A DNA stretch of 5,337 nt from an uncultured Collinsella sp. GTDB taxonomy: Bacteria; Actinomycetota; Coriobacteriia; Coriobacteriales; Coriobacteriaceae. This document shows positions 5,139-5,337 of this stretch, piece after piece. Position 1 is the stretch's first letter. Every line of letters begins with the position of its first letter. The DNA lies in the NCBI GenBank assembly GCA_902489955.1, contig CABUBY010000118.1, forward strand, positions 1 through 5,337. Reading direction: 5' to 3'. The translations under genes were made by a program, and so were the position numbers. The notes beneath the pieces are model-generated. The model made no database searches. It was not told the DNA's origin and worked only from the letters and a program-made list of their open reading frames with translations.

Positions 5139-5337
5139 ATGCCAAAGTATTCTACCGCGTTCGGGATGGACGTCCACCTGAGGTCGACCACCGTCTGCGC
5201 CCTCGACGCGGACACCGGCGAGGCCGTGACGAGGAGGTTCCCCGGCAACCCCTGGGGCGAGGTCGCGGAGTGGATGTCGGGCTTCCCCGGCCCGTCGCTC
5301 GCCGCCTACGAGAGCGGCTACCTCGGCTTCGCCCCGC
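5139..5337 (+). CDS. IS110-family transposase (recombinase), N-terminal fragment
   Basis: An open frame starts at ATG 5139 and continues past the window end, giving 66 visible residues. It begins MPKYSTAFGMDVHLRSTTVC, the N-terminus of the RuvC-like DEDD domain of IS110 transposases, with D11 (GMDVH) as the first catalytic acid and E58 (AAYESGYLGF) as the second. The C-terminal serine-containing domain is not in view. GGGAGG (5128-5133), five bases before the ATG, is the ribosome binding site; it overlaps bases that can pair with CTCCC or with GGAGCC at 5046, so its access may depend on leader folding. Codon use is extremely GC-rich (GGC, GTC, CTC, AGG). The protein would recombine the element into new sites. 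Whether the full gene is intact cannot be seen. Confidence 0.9.
   Translation, partial: MPKYSTAFGMDVHLRSTTVCALDADTGEAVTRRFPGNPWGEVAEWMSGFPGPSLAAYESGYLGFAP

Larger units (their letters stand above)
4980..5337 (+). mobile_element. IS110-family insertion sequence, left part (right end outside window)
   Basis: The element is called from the transposase that starts at 5139 and from the long non-coding leader before it, which is characteristic of the IS110 group. The left boundary is not marked by a terminal inverted repeat, as expected for this family. I place it near 4980 because the REP-like palindrome ends at 4979. The true boundary could differ by tens of bases. Confidence 0.6.

Noticed and set aside
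4976..5248. A 90-codon minus-strand frame, with a similar 74-codon frame beside it
   Set aside because: It lies opposite the IS110 leader and transposase start; the + strand frame has conserved catalytic residues and a ribosome binding site.

Overview
The window looks like a chromosomal segment from a GC-rich Coriobacteriia gut actinobacterium, most probably Collinsella or a close relative. Three things suggest this: the codon usage of the housekeeping genes, the type of orphan protein at 332-1459 (an architecture I associate with Coriobacteriia), and the dense extragenic palindromes. The organism call is inference from recall, not a database match.

Layout, left to right. Bases 1-90 are the C-terminal end of a rubrerythrin-like gene on the + strand, followed by a strong intrinsic terminator (125-155). 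A 119-bp repeat (copy A, 223-341) follows. It overlaps the 3' end of a minus-strand gene (332-1459) for a protein of unknown function with a Vsr/DUF559-like nuclease-fold C-terminus. Upstream of that gene lie two palindromes (1501-1518 and 1543-1608) and a second copy of the repeat (copy B, 1643-1761), which overlaps the 3' end of pdxR (1752-3191, minus strand). A compact divergent regulatory region (3192-3336) separates pdxR from pdxS (3337-4227) and pdxT (4248-4835). Downstream of pdxT is a non-coding stretch with a perfect 19-bp inverted repeat and a REP-like palindrome, then the left end of an IS110-family insertion sequence. Its transposase begins at 5139 and runs off the window.

The metabolic core is the DXP-independent vitamin B6 module. 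PdxT releases ammonia from glutamine, and PdxS condenses it with ribose 5-phosphate and glyceraldehyde 3-phosphate to make pyridoxal 5'-phosphate. PdxR, a MocR-type regulator with a PLP-binding aminotransferase-like domain, is divergently transcribed and is the expected PLP-sensing controller.

Two parts deserve a second look. First, the 119-bp repeat has inverted ends, and both copies supply the stop codon and the last residues (Asn-Leu-Ser-Glu) of two unrelated minus-strand genes. Second, the IS110 element has a GC-rich, highly foldable leader that could hold a bridge-RNA-type guide. Part of that leader is complementary over 9 nt to the putative target/element junction beside a REP-like palindrome.
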